Shown here: one piece after another, positions 62,489-64,000 of the stretch
How the letters are laid out: every line of letters starts with the position of its first letter
Position numbering within the stretch: the stretch's first letter is position 1
Assembly: GCF_007826885.1 (NCBI RefSeq)
Contig: NZ_ML675579.1
Coordinates: 62,955-126,954, forward strand
Length of the DNA: 64,000 nucleotides
Reading direction: 5' to 3'
Origin: Candidatus Nitrosocosmicus arcticus
GTDB taxonomy: Archaea; Thermoproteota; Nitrososphaeria; Nitrososphaerales; Nitrososphaeraceae
Made by a program: the position numbers and the translations under genes
The notes under the pieces: model-generated
What the model was told of the DNA's origin: nothing
Database searches by the model: none
Seen by the model: only the letters and a program-made list of their open reading frames with translations

Positions 62489-63400
62489 CTAATTAAGAAA
62501 TGATGCATTCACAATTACATTTCTGACTTCTGAAAGTCTTTTTCTTAAAGTCATTATGTTAATATTAGCTGCAGAAGCGATTTTTGCCTGCGAAATTTTT
62601 TGTTTATGCTTCCTACATGTTATGTAAAGAATGGCTGCCGCGATTGAGAGGGAGTTCTTTCCTGAGAATACATTCTCATTTTGTATAGCTAAAAGCAAAT
62701 CTATGGATTCTCTTGCTGCTCTCTCGGTAATTTCTGCCTCATCTGCTATCTTTCTTATAAAAATAGCTGGTTTGAATTGTACGTGGGTAATTTTCAACTC
62801 TCTCATTAAAAGACGATAGCATCTAGCTGCAAAGATTTCATCAGCTTCTACTATTTGGGAGATTTCAGACAATGTTCTTGGGATGTTGGTTTTCTTGCAT
62901 ACTAGATATACACATGAGACGATCATTTCCTTTATTGACCTTCCTTTAATTAATCCTCTTTCTAGTGCCTTCTTGTAGTAGGATAGTGCTTCTTCTATGC
63001 AGTACGAAGTCAAGGATAATTTATCTCTTATACGATTCAAAAGGTCTATGACTATTTTCAAATTTCTCTTTTTGTTTGAGCAACTAACGATTTTGTTTAA
63101 GAACTCTATCTTATTATGTTCTTTCCTATTCGAAAACCTTTTGGAGGTAGTGGTATCATAATCTGCAATTACTGTTGACATTCCTTTATCATTAAGAATA
63201 ATGGAATGAGGCAAAACAGTGTTAGTATCGCTCCTACCTTTATAAAAATCAGTATCTAACTCGGCATCATATATCTTATCTTGAACAACCATACCACATG
63301 ACTTACAAAGCTTTTCACCTTTCTCGTAGTCGTAGATAACAGCATGTATATGTAGCGGTGAATATGTTTCTATATTTTTAACTATTAAACTATTATACAT
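62489..63400 (-). CDS. tfb: Transcription initiation factor B (TFB), divergent
   Basis: This 303-residue TFB has two cyclin-like repeats (about 100-200: LSLTSYCIEEALSYYKKALE, SIKEMIVSCVYLVCKKTNIP; and 205-300: ERAARESIDLLLAIQNENVF, LSIAAAILYITCRKHKQKIS) ending in the TFB recognition helix region (AKIASAANINIMTLRKRLSE). The N-terminal zinc ribbon keeps only one Cys pair (LCKSCG, Cys32/35). The first pair is replaced by HIH (His17/19) in SPLHIHAVIYDYEKGEK. It recruits RNA polymerase with TBP. The altered ribbon suggests a paralogous, perhaps specialised TFB. Confidence 0.9.
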   Translation of the reverse strand: MYNSLIVKNIETYSPLHIHAVIYDYEKGEKLCKSCGMVVQDKIYDAELDTDFYKGRSDTNTVLPHSIILNDKGMSTVIADYDTTTSKRFSNRKEHNKIEFLNKIVSCSNKKRNLKIVIDLLNRIRDKLSLTSYCIEEALSYYKKALERGLIKGRSIKEMIVSCVYLVCKKTNIPRTLSEISQIVEADEIFAARCYRLLMRELKITHVQFKPAIFIRKIADEAEITERAARESIDLLLAIQNENVFSGKNSLSIAAAILYITCRKHKQKISQAKIASAANINIMTLRKRLSEVRNVIVNASFLN

Positions 63401-63520
63401 TGAAGGATGATATATTGCAGAATATAAGACGTCTATGTATACTATGTCGCATTTCTCTTACTTCGATTACAAATGGTTACAAATAGTTACAGTTTTAAGA
63501 TATGTGTGCTAAGTAATGCC
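63401..63520. other. Divergent promoter segment
   Basis: It separates TFB from the rightward gene at the window edge. No further feature. Confidence 0.35.
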
Positions 63521-64000
63521 ATGGGTGTCTCGTCGTCCACTGTCAGATCATTTCGTATCGATAAATCCCTTTCTGAGATTCTAAATTCCGAGGCAGAGCG
63601 AATGGGTATATCTGTAAATGCTATGATTAACTCAGTCCTTAAACAATATGCTGAATTTACGAGGTTTCAATCAAAATTGGACATGCTTATTGTAAATCGT
63701 GAAGTTTTCAAGTCTTTATTGTGCCGCTTAAATGACGATGAGGCATATAACTTTGGTCTTGAAATGGGCAAAGACATTCCGAATGATACTATACTATTCT
63801 GGAAAAAGGATATCACGTTTAGTGGGGTTTTGGAATATATTGAAAAAATAGTATGTACTTACGGATATATGGGAACCTACGATGAATTGAATACCAATGA
63901 GTACAAAATAATTGTGATTAGACATAGATTAGAAGGGAAGGGCTCAAAGTTCCTGTCAGGATTTTTTAAATCATTACTCAAACAAACTTTGATGATAGAT
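63521..64000 (+). CDS. Ribbon-helix-helix-like protein, 3' end outside window
   Basis: From ATG 63521 at least 160 residues are open to the window edge. The N-terminus VRSFRIDKSLSEILNSEAER followed by MGISVNAMINSVLKQYAEF is a ribbon-helix-helix-like DNA-binding segment. The following part (MLIVNREVFKSLLCRLNDDE; ILFWKKDITFSGVLEYIEKI) is alpha/beta and unrecognised. It is incomplete, so the family is open. Confidence 0.7.
   Translation, partial: MGVSSSTVRSFRIDKSLSEILNSEAERMGISVNAMINSVLKQYAEFTRFQSKLDMLIVNREVFKSLLCRLNDDEAYNFGLEMGKDIPNDTILFWKKDITFSGVLEYIEKIVCTYGYMGTYDELNTNEYKIIVIRHRLEGKGSKFLSGFFKSLLKQTLMID

Overview
The window is AT-rich archaeal DNA, about one third G+C by eye. It looks like a terrestrial ammonia-oxidising Nitrososphaerales archaeon, probably of the Candidatus Nitrosocosmicus type. 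The lineage call rests on archaeal core genes (NAC, HerA, Mre11-Rad50, TFB, PUA protein), many small secreted and zinc-ribbon proteins, TATA-like boxes close to start codons (leaderless transcripts), and frequent TTG/GTG starts. The genus is an inference.

Layout. 1-3.1 kb is core: a PUA-domain protein overlapping the archaeal NAC gene, a RuvC/RNase H-fold protein, and tRNA-Gly(CCC). 3.1-26.9 kb is a genomic island at the 3' end of that tRNA. It opens with five TTGTTGAC boxes and a tyrosine recombinase. It carries a very large secreted repeat protein, a subtilase, a zinc-ribbon plus PrimPol/SF3-helicase replication pair with iteron-like repeats beside it, a membrane coiled-coil protein with an apparent homopolymer frameshift, an HTH protein and an S26-type peptidase. 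At 21.2-21.5 kb there is a second, diverged copy of the RuvC-like gene end joined to a damaged tRNA-Gly. A 23-nt tRNA 3' remnant lies at 26.9 kb. The region therefore reads as two elements in tandem: a replicating one (3.1-21.2 kb) and a degraded one (21.5-26.9 kb). GC-rich hairpins were seen only inside this island.

26.9-49.6 kb is an accessory zone of small secreted proteins, single-domain proteins (GNAT, VOC, CHRD, DUF308, SDR with a membrane tail), a ubiquitin-like beta-grasp candidate and many broken genes. The broken genes include several pieces of two-component signalling proteins.

49.7-64 kb returns to core: UbiD-family decarboxylase, Mre11-Rad50 (overlapping genes), HerA, an inositol-monophosphatase family enzyme, a B12-binding-like regulator, malic enzyme and a divergent TFB. 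A ribbon-helix-helix-like gene runs off the right edge.

The replication module and probable origin (15.2-18.0 kb), together with the recombinase and its box array, are the clearest self-contained system. The tRNA and gene-end duplication gives a partial record of how the island was built.
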